Below, one piece after another: positions 26,423-38,787 of a DNA stretch of 64,000 nucleotides; the stretch's first letter is position 1; every line of letters starts with the position of its first letter. The notes below the pieces were generated by a model. The model worked only from the letters and a program-made list of their open reading frames with translations, did not search any database and was not told the origin of the DNA. This stretch comes from Anticarsia gemmatalis. Taxonomy: Eukaryota > Arthropoda > Insecta > Lepidoptera > Erebidae. The stretch covers positions 5,890,001-5,954,000 of the forward strand of contig NC_134745.1 of assembly GCF_050436995.1 (NCBI RefSeq), in the 5' to 3' direction. The position numbers were made by a program, and so were the translations under genes.

Positions 26423-26760
26423 GACGGGATTACGTCACGTTCATAACACTGTAATACGTCTTATAAGTCGTAGTCACTGTTATTAATACTGCGAGAGCAA
26501 TATTTTGGTGATTGGTTGGTCCGCGATCAGCGTTTTGAGGTTATTTCTACGTGCCACTGGTGCGAGCGCGACGGAGAAATGTCGCGAGAGGCAGGTGAGG
26601 CGATACGCTCCCGGCCGCCCGCTAGATGGCAGCGGCGGCGCACTCGTGACGTACTACGTTTAGTTTCGGCGACCGAACCGCGGCGCTGCGCTGCTGATTC
26701 TAGCTACAGATTTTTCCAACGCATCACGCGAACGACACGATGTTAAGGCGCGCTCACATC
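26423..26760. promoter_or_regulatory. CpG-rich promoter region
   Basis: This is among the most CpG-dense parts of the window, especially 26550-26700 (CGCGACGG, GTCGCGAGAG, GCGGCGGCGC, CCGCGGCGC). It holds two TGACGT CRE-like cores (within 26430-26437 on the minus strand and 26647-26654), a CCAAT box on the minus strand and a CTCF-like motif. Its position directly upstream of the signal-peptide exon suggests it drives that gene. Nothing shows whether it also drives a plus-strand transcript; the plus-strand frame 26516-26746 looks like a composition artefact. Confidence 0.55.
26619..26632 (+). promoter_or_regulatory. CTCF-like motif
   Basis: CCGCTAGATGGCAG agrees with the CTCF consensus CCASYAGRKGGCRS at 13 of 14 positions. 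It lies in the CpG-rich promoter, about 200 bp upstream of the candidate start. Insects have CTCF, and such sites often mark boundaries near promoters. Binding here is inferred only. Confidence 0.45.
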
Positions 26761-29700
26761 AGATACCGACTACAAACGACTATTTATGATATCTGAGGGC
26801 ACGCCGTTAGTTTTTATGAGTCGGCTTCTTTATTACATGAAAACGCGTCTGTTATGGCCTGCAATATAACATGGTCCATATTGCAATTTCATGATTTCTG
26901 ATGTCCCTACAGGCTTATGACTTGGTGGGTCAGATGTATAACAATCACATGGGATTTAATTTACTGGATAGATATGTGGATGAATAAAATATGTTACCAG
27001 GAAGTAATTTGAGGTTTTTATAAAGAATCAAAATGGTTCACATAAAGTTCATTTGCATAATCTTGCGAACGCAAATACGTTTCTATTGTATCTTTCTTGA
27101 TGTCAGCGTTTCAAAAGATTTGGTCTTGCGTAGCTGGGTTTAAATCAATAATTGTCTATTTTGTCGTCTTTCATCTCAACCCTAAAACATTTCGCTTCAA
27201 CCCTTTAGAATTCCCAACAATAAAGACGCAGTAACGTTTAACAATCCAATAAAAGATGCAAAAATATCAATAGATGTGATCTCGCCCTAACGCGAGAACA
27301 GGAATGCGCGCGCATCTTAACAGTCGCCGTCGTGGGAAGACGTCGGGGGGCGTGGCGTCCAGTCGTTACGCACATACGCCACTACGCAACGCCGCGATAA
27401 GACTCCCGCACAACCGACCACTTTGCAACAACACTTCTTCTATCAACAAAGCTATACGCTGCCGGACCTCCCCAACTCGGCCGGTTAACACATGAATAAG
27501 AAACCCCACTAAAGTGTCCTCTTTTACAGCATCGCCTGAATAACGGAAAAGGCTTTTGATTTGAAGAATCAAATCTCAGAGAGTATTAAGAGGATGTTTA
27601 TTCATCATTCGCGCGTGTAGCATGAATCAACAGACCGTACTTTAGTACCAATTTGTGGCAATATACCAAGAGGTCTGAACATGATACTGTCAGCTTTCGT
27701 TTGGTACGATGAATATAAATATACCACACGCGTCGTTTATGTCAACAACGAGGCACGGCCATTCTGCCAGATGGTCGACAAGTTTATTTCCACCATACAA
27801 ACAAAGTAATTTTAGACTTGACTTTAATTGGGTTTCAAAGGCATTAATGTAAAATGGGTGCTATTTACCTTTTTTCAGGCATGACTAAATGAGGTTATTT
27901 AAAATCGCTTCGGCTGGATTTCCTAGGCTGGCCAGGGGAGGTCAACGAACGTGGAGGCGATTTTTCAAAAAGCGGCCGCGCGTGGGAGGCTCTTACTCAA
28001 TAAAACATTTCAGGTAGAACGTGAGCTGAAGCCAAATTAACTGAACGTGATTGGTGCGACATTTTTATATATTCCGCAGCAAACACTTTAAACAAAGTTA
28101 ACTAATAACAAAACAACGCGGAATACAAATTAGAATAATTTGATGAGAGAACTTATTTGACGCTATAATTAAGTAAGTAAATGTTTTATACATTGCACGT
28201 GATTCGCAAAACTTCCTTTTCGGCTTTTGCAACATCTGCCAAGTAGAGGATATGATATCGCTTTACAACATCGTACCAATACTACGAAGTACATTTATAA
28301 TTATATTTCTTAGCATCACACGTACCTATGTACAAAAATAAAATTGAATGTACCTTACTCGTAGTTTATTTCGAAGAGCAACACCACAACAATCACAAAA
28401 AAAATAAGTTTGCGACACGCGAATAATTGTTTTTTACAATCTAAGAGGAAAATTGTTTATAGGTACCTAATAATATGGTTCGATTCAATTAAACTAAACT
28501 CGTGACGTATTAATTAAAATGATTACACAATGTAGGTAATTAGTTATTGGTCTTATCACTGAACTCATAAAACACTAATGAACGAGTTCAATACAGCTAA
28601 CAGGAAAGAAGATTAAAACGAGTGCCTACAAATACGTGTCTACGAGCGTTATAAAGGAAACAATTAATATTGCTTTTAATTTAATTTATTGTGACGAGGA
28701 CGATGGTACGAAATCCTCTTACGGCTATCGTCAGAATTAATGGACATCCCAGTGAAATTGTCGATAAATCGATACGGTTCAAATTGTGTCCATTTACAGC
28801 TGACCACGACCGTCTCGCCAATTTGTTTTTGGCACCACCCCAACCTAATTCCACAGTTTGACATTAATCAAAAATTTCAACCCGTATACGTATTTATAGG
28901 GTACATTGTTCCAAAATAACAATTGGACAATTTAGAAGAATTAGGGGTACGCTAGCCAGCCTTGGTACAGCGAAGGGTGTTCATACCAAGACATAACAAA
29001 GTTTATAAATTCACGAAGACGTTATGAGTCACCAATGAAATAATTCGATTGCAATCAAATTACTTAAAAAATATGACAAAGTAAGTACCTGATGGTTAGT
29101 CAAACAATAAAATAAACTACCAATTTAAAAGACTGGAAGTACAAAAATACTCATTCGGGACAATTTTGCTTCATACCCAGAAGAAAAGAAAAGCATTTAC
29201 CTACTCAATTTATTCAACTTAAAAAAACGCATAAATAATGCACATTTCCCGAATGTGTCTCAAAGTGACGTTGATTTGCACTACAAAGGTTCAATTTCGC
29301 ACTTGGGTGGCAAAATTTCGTTTGCACTTAAATGGTCAGGCGATCGATTACTTGTGTCCAATGAAGCAATGTTGGTGCGGTTAAGCGTCGTGGCGCACGT
29401 TAAACCGTTTGTGCCAGTTGTCTTGTGAACAACTGCTCACTCGTTACAGACACCGCTACGCCTGAATAATTCTCACTACTCGTGTACTCTTATGTTTGAG
29501 AGCTCATTTCAAAAAGTGTCTGGTTTTTGTGTTCTTTTGTTTTGTTGGAGCAGTGAGTTAGTCAAGTTTGATATTAATACATTTATCATTTAATGCTTAA
29601 AATCGTTCATAACGTAACGTATAATGAATTAATTTGAAAAAAAAATATTTGCAAAATAAGGTAATTTAAAAAATAAAATCATTTTAAATGTGATGATTTT

Positions 29701-32700
29701 CAAATTTTATCTATATTTGTATTAAATTGTTATTTTATAATTATCTTCGAAAACCATCGTGTTGAACCACCTAACAACAGTAGCGCTCTAGGGTATGTGA
29801 GTCACAAGTATGAATAACGATATTAACGTCAAAAGTACGATTCCTCAGTTATTATTTATAATTTTAATTTACAGTTAGGTGGGTGAAAATATAAAATGTA
29901 CAGACTTTAGTATTATAATAAACAACTCAGTGGAGACACTGCACAAATTTGTACATAAACTTTAGTCTAAAACAGTGCCAAAAGCGAAGAACGTACTTAA
30001 AATATATTTCTTATTCTAGCATTACTAAAACATGATAAGTGACTTGCGACTATAGTTTGACAACTTAGCGATGTTTAGCATTTGGAGTACAACAAAGGAA
30101 TGATCTCCGGACATGAACTCTAAATACTCTAATTGATTGATCTAAATAGCAAACACTCGTCACAAAAGCAATGGATGAACAAAATTCGTAAATGTGCTTA
30201 CCACGTTATTATAAGTGAAGTGGTTGCAAAAATACCATCAATCAATAATGTTACTGACAAAATTCTTTCGCTGAAGCCTTTGTTCAATATACCACTTTAG
30301 ACAACACTAAACCGCAGATATTTTTATGAACATATAAGTTCGTAAATAGATGTTTCTTTTGCTCGTTTACATAATTAACAAAAGAGTCTTAAAAATAGTT
30401 TTTGAAACGATATCCTATTAGAAAATTTCAATTGTAGTTATAAATTTCAATCTAGCGCGTGATCAAACACTGGTTTTAAAATTAAATGAATTTAATTTAC
30501 AGCAAACAATCATGCGCTTGACATTTGTTTGAACTAATCGAATTTGATTTTCGACTCGATACTGTCAAGAGCGAGCCTGCAGATATTCATACAAAATTGA
30601 CAATAGCAAGCCAATTTACAATGGCCGGTAGTGATAAAAAATTACCTAAATAGTACCAAAATATTAACCTTTTACAGCACGCATTGTCCATCAAACAGGA
30701 CAGTACATAGACAAAACACCAGTAACAATAAAACGTAGACGGGGCCCACAGACATGTGGTCACATTAAAATGCAGTTACGATGTGACCCGTAAACTGACA
30801 GCCATTATTTATTGCTCACTGGATTTTATGTCGGGACACAAATGGAATTGTTTTACTTATCTTTCTTACTCGTTTGTGATAAATAGAATTATTTATTTGT
30901 ATATTACCTTGGCTATTCAAATATTAACTATCTACTGGTATTCATCCCACAATACCTTGTAATAACAATATGTATGACATAGAAATTTAGTGTTGCAATA
31001 TTTCGTAACAAATTAAATAAAAGCTACTTATTCGTAGCATATTTCTTAGATGAATCTAAAAAAAGCAATCTACAAAAGACGAGGCAGAAATTTGTCAATT
31101 CGCTATTTCAGAGCAAGCTACTTAAATCGGGTTCCAAAATCTATATAAATCATTTTAAAATAATTCTAATAAGTATCGGCTACCGTATTCGTTGGAATTG
31201 TGACAGTTGTTATCATAGATATGCTGTCGCTTTGTCTATTGGATAGGTTATTCGTCACTTATCCATGACCTATAAAGCTAGCCCTTACTAAACTAGGTCA
31301 ATTATTATAATCTTCTAGTACATGGAGAGAGTTAGAGACGTATTACAGACAAAGGTAATTGTTGTGCTTTAATTGCAGTAACAGTGACAATAAACCACAA
31401 TAACATCCATTCATAGTTCATGTGCGGTATTTATGTATCTACTTGTAATTGCAGTTACCTGCAAGATTCTTATCTATCAGTTCCTGAGTCGTAATATACA
31501 TTTCAAATTTATTCTATAGCTGAATACAGTGTTTTTTTTTCTGCAAAAATGAGTATTAGATCATACAGTATCATTAACACCTTTTCAAGAACTGCTCTTA
31601 AAACGGTAATGCCTACTATAACGACACAGTTAACTTGTGTACTTATGTATATCTAAAATTCTGTCTTGTGTCTGGTTTTAAGTTTATTTTTGAACACGCA
31701 CTCATTATAATGAATATATTTTTGTGATATTTCGAACATTGTTCTTGAAGAAATAGAATTGAGGTCAGAAAGTAACAAATTTTTATCGACTATTTGCTTA
31801 TTAAATTATTAAGCACCCTCCGGAGACAGAAAAAAACCATTAGAATTACTACAATTAACTTACCACTCACTGAAGTAATCACAAGGAACAAATACCGAGC
31901 ACTAACAAATACACTGAACTCATTCATGGTCTATCTCATACTGACAATGACATTCACAGGATACAACAACCCACGACAATTATAGAATAACGATAAAAAT
32001 AACTGATTATAAATCTATTCCCATTTTATTTATTGCAATTGAATTTTACTTCCAAACAAACAGACAAATTGGTATTTTATGATTTGTTTTATAAATTGTG
32101 TCTTAACTTTTCCTTTGTTTTATTTTAATATGTTTAATGCTAATTATGTGGAAAGCTATACCTATTATGATTGAACTGCGCATAAGTACTCATTGGCCGA
32201 TCCACAGCTAGCAATACACAGAACCAGAAATTCTATATGAGACGTAGTAACATCTACTCTCCACAAAATGTAGCTGAATGGAAACCACGAGTATATTCTG
32301 TGAATAAAAAACACAGTGATCATCAATCGCACTATAGCCTGTAGCGGTCCACATGGAAGTCATGTTCTGCGTTAGACGTTTATGGCCTAATATGTTTTTA
32401 CGCTCCACCAGCTGGCACCTGCTGGCGATCACAAATCGATCGTATTTGCAAACCTAACTTGCTACTCTTGGCTCGAATATCAAACGTGAATTCATTCTCA
32501 ATTAGTCCAACGAGCCGTTGTATCGACGTCCTTAAATCCTTGCCCATTAATCCCTACAAACGAAGTAATGTACGGACCTCTTAGGTACTGAATACTAGCT
32601 GAACTAAATTAGTGCTTCAGTTTACGGCTTCGCATGAGAGAGGACAGTCCTTTGAATAGATTTAAAAGAGGAGAAAATAACTCAGGTTTCTACGTACATT

Positions 32701-35700
32701 TTTAAAGCCACATTACGTAATAACCATCTCGTTAACTTTGTGCTTCAACATTATAAAGACATGGGAAAAGAGATGGCTTATTATTTCTTTTAGTTTATAC
32801 TTCTTTAGAAATATGAAACGTTATACTTGTGATTAAAAGGGTTAAAATTAAATTACGAAGCTACTCGAAGAATACCCTTGACATCGTGACAGAGGGAAGC
32901 CGCAACTCACAAGCCGAAATAAATTAGAAAAATAATACTGGCTAGCACTTGTTTTTGCACACCATAAAATTAAAGTCAAACTTAGTCCTTAAATATTTAT
33001 AAAATAAATATGATTTTCCACTCTTGCTCTGACAAGATTATCTATTCTGAGCGCAGTCGAGTGTTGTATGCACTTGGTCGATCGCCCCCTGGAAACGACT
33101 GATCCTATAAAACTTGTCACAGAATGTTCTCGTTGAGAAAGTAATCGAAGGACAAGAGCACTGAGTGTGAACAAACGGCAGACTTTAAATAAATTCTCTC
33201 TTAAGTTCGAAGAAAAATAACTTTTATTATTACCGTTTCACTTGAAAATTCACAGCAGACATAAGAATAACCCTTCAATATTAACATAATTTTTTGTGGT
33301 TTGGCAAAATATGAAAATATATTTTTTATACCTTGCGATTTATTTTTTCATTTATATTATTAATGACATTAAATTACCCGGTATGCGAAGACTCTACACC
33401 CGTGATGGATTAAACCTATATTCTCTTTTAAGTAAAGCCTTGCCAAGGAAGATAAAAAGTCAGTATAAAAATACCTACTTAAAATAAAACTCATAACCGG
33501 ATAACCCAAAGTTATTTTAATGCAATCTAGTCCGGACAAACTTTGCTAATTTACGCCAACTTTTAATATTCATGTTCTTTCATGATTTTATCTTCAGTAT
33601 GACTGTAATACGACTGTTCTAACTAAGTTTACTTATTTTGGATTTATGAAACATTTACTTTAAAAAATAGAGATTTGGTGACACAGTTCTCATGTTATAT
33701 AAAACCTTTAGGTTAATACTGAAGAACCAGTAATTAATAATAACTATTAATATTAAGTTCAAATATGTAATGAAACCATAACTTACAGAATAAAGACGTC
33801 ATTGCCTAATAGCAATATAAATAAACATATGAAAGTATCAATAATCACAATGGCTATTATTATTGGTGCACTTCTGACCTGACCACGTCTCAAGATGTAA
33901 ACATCAAGAACATAGTGTCTGCAGTCTACACAAATCATGCAATTTAAACATAGTTTTCTTTATTTCAACTATTACTACCAAATTGCATTGCAAATTTTTC
34001 TCATCAAACATTTGCCCTCTGGTCTCCTCAGGGATACATACGTACATCCCTTCTGAATGCTATGATAATACAGACGGTACTGTTATTTATGTGATACTGG
34101 CTCCTCCACTCATTGCTACAGCAAGATTTATTTTAAACAAGAACGCTTTTATAAAAAAGCAATTTACATTCTCTGTAAAATGAAAATGGCTGAAAGGGAT
34201 TTTCTAGGAAGCATTGTTACAGCAAAGTAGTAGTGCTATAGCTCTCTATTTATACGTGTTACTTTATAATTGGGTTTAGTATCTTATAACATTTTTATTG
34301 TAGATAGTTAAATTGAAATTCTTCTGCAGCTTTTTAAGTCTTAACGGCTTTATTTGAAAGGCGTTTTAAAGACGTCTAGATCTTTAGTCTATTTTAGAAG
34401 AGGTGAGGCTAAGGCACCTATGTATTTTTATGCTGGTCTTAGAATTCGCATTGGATAGATTATAGTAATCAACATGTTTTTCAGATGATTCAGGTGATCT
34501 TAGTTATAACATAACACTTATACATGTTAACTTTCTTTCGCATGGTCCTTTTTAACCTCAAAACTTAAGCTTTGGGTAAGATCCCGTAGAGCCTTATTCA
34601 ACAGCTCTACAAAATTTGAAATTTTACGCAATGTCCAAAGCGCTGAAGGAAAATGCATTACCTTTTTACAAGCTACAAATTAACGGAAACTTAAAACTTC
34701 CTACAGCATACCTACATATCTAAAAACAAATTACACTTAATTGTTCCTAAGCATTCTTTTTCTTTTCCATTTAAAGCTCAGCCGCACCATAGCTGAGTCT
34801 GCAAGGATTGCGGCCAGCAATTCACGTGTAATTATGGCGGTAGATAATTGTCGCCTTCTGCACAAAGACCTGGATCATAGTGCTGAACCAGCGCTGACGA
34901 ACTGTCTTTAAATCGTAATTACGGATACTGATTTTGCGGACATTTCTTTTACTTTTATATTCCGAACCTTATTTTGAGTGTGGTTGCAGGAATTGAGGAA
35001 CTATTTCTGATTGTAAGAGATATTTTTTTTAGAAAATGATTATAATTCTCACGGATATGGTTTGACACGAACATGGTGGTCGCCAAGTTACTACCATCAC
35101 CAAGATATCTTGGGCTCGATTTTGGCTCAAATCAATTTGTGTTATCCCGAAGAGATTTTATTACAAGTTCATGCATACTATAACGCGAAAAGACTTTTTA
35201 CCCGACCTAATATTTTTTTCAACACTTATTCTTAGTGAGACTTTTTAAGTTAAAGTTTGTTTAGCATTAACTACAGTTTGCTCAATAAATATGTCCATAT
35301 TTGCAACTTGATAATTAATTTTATGTCCGTATTTGGTTATTAATCATGCAACTTAATAATTAATTTAACGTTATTTTACGATTGATTTCACATCATTAGC
35401 GTATCAAATATTGAAGGCAAACAAACCAAAATAAACTGTATTTTGATGCTAATAACGTTTTTTGCTGTTATAGATTAAATAGTTAAATTGTGCGAGCCAC
35501 TAATAGCACCGCCAATTAGTTTGGACTGATCCTCTACAAACGAACGTTTTGGCTAAATTGTAGCTCGTTTCGAAAAACCTCAAAATGATAACGTGAACAA
35601 AATGTGTTGCAGATCATTAAATACTAGATGTTGTGGGTTAATGCCCATAATAAATCATTTTCTGTGGGATCATCAATTATAATTATCTATTTAAAGACAA

Positions 35701-35816
35701 TAATTTAATACCTGCTCGCGACACGGGGTCATAAGCCAACGTGGGAAGTGCCTTCTTAAAATAGAAAAAAAAGTTAATGTTGATTTCTTAAAGATCCAGA
35801 CGATATTTCCAGGAAC
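26761..35816. other. Flanking DNA with no recognised gene
   Basis: No exon, RNA gene or intact mobile element was recognised. It is AT-rich, except for a GC-rich patch at about 27290-27495 that carries overlapping reading frames on both strands. Reading frames such as 28676-28864, 32208-32432 and 32989-33174 have no domain signature. It may be intergenic, or part of a long intron of an unseen gene. Confidence 0.5.
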
Positions 35817-36034
35817 TGTCTCCGTGGCGCAATGGTGTAGGTCACCACGCCGCTAACATTGCGTCGGGAGGTCGAGGGTTCGATTCGCACATGGTCCAAT
35901 TGGTGTGATCCACAAATAAATGTTTTGGGTCTGGTTGTACTTTGTATCCGTTGTTTGTATGTTTGTAAAAGTATCCACATCACAAGAGCAAATGTGAGTG
36001 CGGGAGTTGTGTTTTCAAAAAAAGAAGAAAGAAA
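35817..36034 (+). mobile_element. tRNA-derived SINE, near full length
   Basis: The head resembles a tRNA: box A TGGCGCAATGG (35825-35835) and box B GGTTCGATTCG (35877-35887) at 41-bp spacing. It is followed by a tRNA-unrelated body with GTGATCCACAAAT, a T/G-rich stretch with GTTTGTATGTTTG and CACATCACAAGAGC, and an A-rich tail (from about 36017). The layout is that of an RNA polymerase III SINE. I recognise the body as a common lepidopteran type but not its formal name. A short GGAAC occurs on both flanks, too short to be a firm target duplication. It is not a functional tRNA because the anticodon arm is not preserved. Confidence 0.8.
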
Positions 36035-36990
36035 GGGAACACCATACTTTTCTTCAACGCAACTTTATTTTGGAGCCTAGACTTTAGAAATTACTCAGCC
36101 CCATTTACTTACACAACTTAAACCTCCATTGCTAACATATGGTCAGTAACTTGACCTGTACTTCCACCAATAATTAAATGTAAGTAGGGTCAACTAGGGC
36201 TTCAAAGGTCTAGTAATAAACCCTAAACTAAGATCATTTTACAGTGAAACTTGGTAATCCATGGTCACATAGACGATTAATCTTTCAAGCTAAACGTCGG
36301 ATTAACTAGAACAATGCATTTTGTGGAAACTAAAACCACGATTGGTTTAGCGAGGATTTACATTGATTTATTAATGAAGGTAAAATAAATTAGTTGCCTT
36401 ATTTTAATGGTCACCAGTGAAAAGCAAGGTTTTTCAAAAACACATTTTTTTTACATAGGTGAAAATTTTCGCTGAAATTGAGTACAAAGAGGAATTCTGA
36501 AAATATCGTGACAGGCATCTGCTCGAAATCCGTTCTGACTTTCCATTAAAAATGCTTACGAAATTGGTTAACTGTTTGCTGTTTTTTAAGTACAAAAAGT
36601 AAAGAGTTAACTATTTTTGTGATGGACTTATTTGTACAATTTGAATGACATAACGTTTATCAGACTTTATTGTTATTATCAGAATCTTTGTAAACCAATA
36701 CTACGTCCCCGTTTTACCGCTTCCCAATATCTATTAGATGAAATTTGGGGAGATTTTTCAAACTTTTGCTGCCACTTTATTGAGCAAATAGGTTATCTGA
36801 CATTTTAATGTTAGCTGAGAAACTGGCTCTAAACACAGAAATTATGTATTAAGTAAATGAAACTGCAACTTAATGGTTGGTAACGTTAACTCTTTAAATT
36901 AAAACTTCATGTTGGTGACATGGAAACTATACTCTTATTGACCTTTCAAACCCTTCTAATATCTAGACATGCTTGGTTAAACATGACGTG
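36035..36990. other. No feature recognised
   Basis: AT-rich sequence between the SINE and the foldback element. No reading frame with a domain, no RNA gene and no repeat was seen. Confidence 0.5.
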
Positions 36991-37021
36991 TCATATTGGG
37001 TATATTCCCGGTGTCCACCCC

Positions 37022-37764
37022 CTGCTTGTCCACCCCGGGTGGACAGAGACACAAATCTTTTAAAAAGTTCTCGGTGTCCACCCCTGGGGGACAGTGAGAA
37101 TTAATTTTAAATTATTCCCGCTGGCCACCCCGGTGGACAAAGCCACTGTTTAAATAAACATTCTCAATGTCCATGCTTGCTGGAATTGGGTGTAAATAAT
37201 TATAACAAAATTAATTAAGTAGGTATATAGTTTAATCATATTATCAACATCTTTTACTTTTGCAATCTACACAAATAATTATCACAATAGGTATTAATCA
37301 AAGTCACAAAACAATCTTTACATCCTCATCCTTTCTAGAAATAAATCAATATTGAAATCCCCATTGACAAGTCCCATTCGCATGTCGTGAATAAAATGAT
37401 CACTTAAAATATATTTTTTTACGTTTATTGTTATAACTTATACCTTGGTTTGATAAGTGCCGCAACTTAGGGTCAATCAACATTATATTGGAAAACACAC
37501 AATAGATAGTGTACCTACTTCTATTTACCCTAGAGATGTTGATAATATGATTAAACTATATACCTACTTAATTAATTTTGTTATAATTATTTACACCCAA
37601 TTCCAGCAAGCATGGACATTGAGGATGTTTATTTAAACAGTGGTTTTGTCCACCGGGGTGGCCAGCGGGAATAATTTAAAATTAATTCTCACTGTCCCCC
37701 AGGGGTGGACACCGAGAACTTTTTAAAAGATTTGTGTCTCTGTCCACCCGGGGTGGACAAGCGG
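37022..37764. repeat. Inverted-repeat pair A inside the foldback element
   Basis: The left arm (about 37022-37252) and right arm (about 37534-37764) are near-perfect reverse complements of about 230 bp around a loop of about 280 bp. Each arm has three short GC-rich palindromes spaced by AT-rich DNA. In the left arm these are GTCCACCCCGGGTGGAC (37028-37044), GTCCACCCCTGGGGGAC (37076-37092) and GGCCACCCCGGTGGAC (37123-37138). The repeated modules may be transposase-binding sites, which is inference. Confidence 0.9.
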
Positions 37765-38745
37765 GTCTATCCCACTAGTCCCGTTGAGTTGTCCCGTGAC
37801 GGGACAGCTGGCACTATTTTGTCCCAGTAGTCCCGTGGCGGGACAAGTGACACTGTTTTGGTGTCAGTTGTCCCGTTGCAGAAAAATCACGGGACTAATG
37901 GGACAGACGGAAGGGTCAAAACAACTGGTTCCATTGAGTTGCTCTGTGACAACAGGTACTTGGTACTTTGGTAAGATAGCAGATGATGAATTGTACGCTA
38001 CTCTATGTAAACTTTAAATTCACAAGAAGTTTTTTTTTACTATTTAGGCTTTTCACTTTATAATTAAATTGACAAGAGTGACTATATATATGACCTTCCA
38101 TTCCATAAATGTAAAATGCTTATCCGAAATTCCCTACTTGAAAAAACATAATGTAAGGAACCTTAAAAGTCTTGTTAACAGGCCCAACAATGTAATTTCA
38201 ACTTATCTACTAGAAATTAAGTAAAAATGTACTGCAACACATTTAAAAAACAAAAAATATCATATTATTTGTTTGTCCTTTCCATCTCGGGACATGAGCA
38301 TGCGTCCCCACGTACGAAGCCAACTCGCAGATACCCTTTTAGACAGTTTTAGTATAACAAAGATGTAATGGGACACAATCCGGTAACTATCCCTGTGTAC
38401 ACTCTGAGTATCATTACTAAGATATAGGTTTAAATACTTTTGGTTTTACAATTTATCTACACAAGTATAGAGCATATTCCATTTGAGATATCTACCCTTG
38501 TTAAAATGTACGAGTTTGTATAACGTCTGCTATCTTACCAAAGTACCAAGTACCTGTTGTCACAGAGCAACTCAATGGAACCAGTTGTTTTGACCCTTCC
38601 GTCTGTCCCATTAGTCCCGTGATTTTTCTGCAACGGGACAACTGGCACCAAAACAGTGTCACTTGTCCCGCCACGGGACTACTGGGACAAAATAGTGCCA
38701 GTTGTCCCGTCACGGGACAACTCAACGGGACTAGTGGGATAGACC
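37763..38745. repeat. Inverted-repeat pair B inside the foldback element
   Basis: The left arm (about 37763-37983) and right arm (about 38525-38745) are near-perfect reverse complements of about 220 bp around a loop of about 540 bp. The modules differ from pair A: they are built on GTCCCGT-N-ACGGGAC, for example GTCCCGTGACGGGAC (37791-37805) and the imperfect GTCCCGTGGCGGGAC (37830-37844). A third module (about 37870-37895) has the half-sites pulled apart by an A-rich spacer. The arm starts immediately where pair A ends. Confidence 0.9.
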
Positions 38746-38787
38746 CGGACAAGCAGGGGGTGGACATCGGGAATATACCTCATATTG

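Larger units (their letters stand above)
36999..38779. mobile_element. Foldback DNA transposon (non-autonomous, 1,781 bp) with 8-bp target duplication
   Basis: The element is bounded by exact direct repeats TCATATTG at 36991-36998 and 38780-38787. Its outer ends are inverted: GGTATATTCCCGGTGTCC on the left and the complement GGTATATTCCCGATGTCC on the right, continuing for about 33 bp with one mismatch. Inside lie two separate inverted-repeat pairs (see their entries), each enclosing an AT-rich loop. There is no transposase; the reading frames 37784-38017 and 38501-38767 are mirror-image translations of the same inverted repeat. An 8-bp duplication is found in the hAT, P and Merlin groups. The termini do not let me choose between them. 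Large foldback ends recall Drosophila Galileo and FB elements, by analogy only. Confidence 0.9.

Noticed and set aside
26516..26746. Plus-strand arginine-rich frame as a divergent gene
   Set aside because: Its composition simply reflects the CpG-rich promoter; there is no domain, and arginine is over-represented because of CG-rich codons.
35817..35900. tRNA gene with good A and B boxes
   Set aside because: The anticodon arm and acceptor stem do not pair, and the block continues into a SINE body with an A-rich tail.
37784..38767. Two reading frames (37784-38017 plus, 38501-38767 minus) with almost the same protein sequence, suggesting a duplicated gene
   Set aside because: They are the two arms of inverted-repeat pair B read from each side. 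The composition follows the GTCCCGT/ACGGGAC modules and there is no domain.
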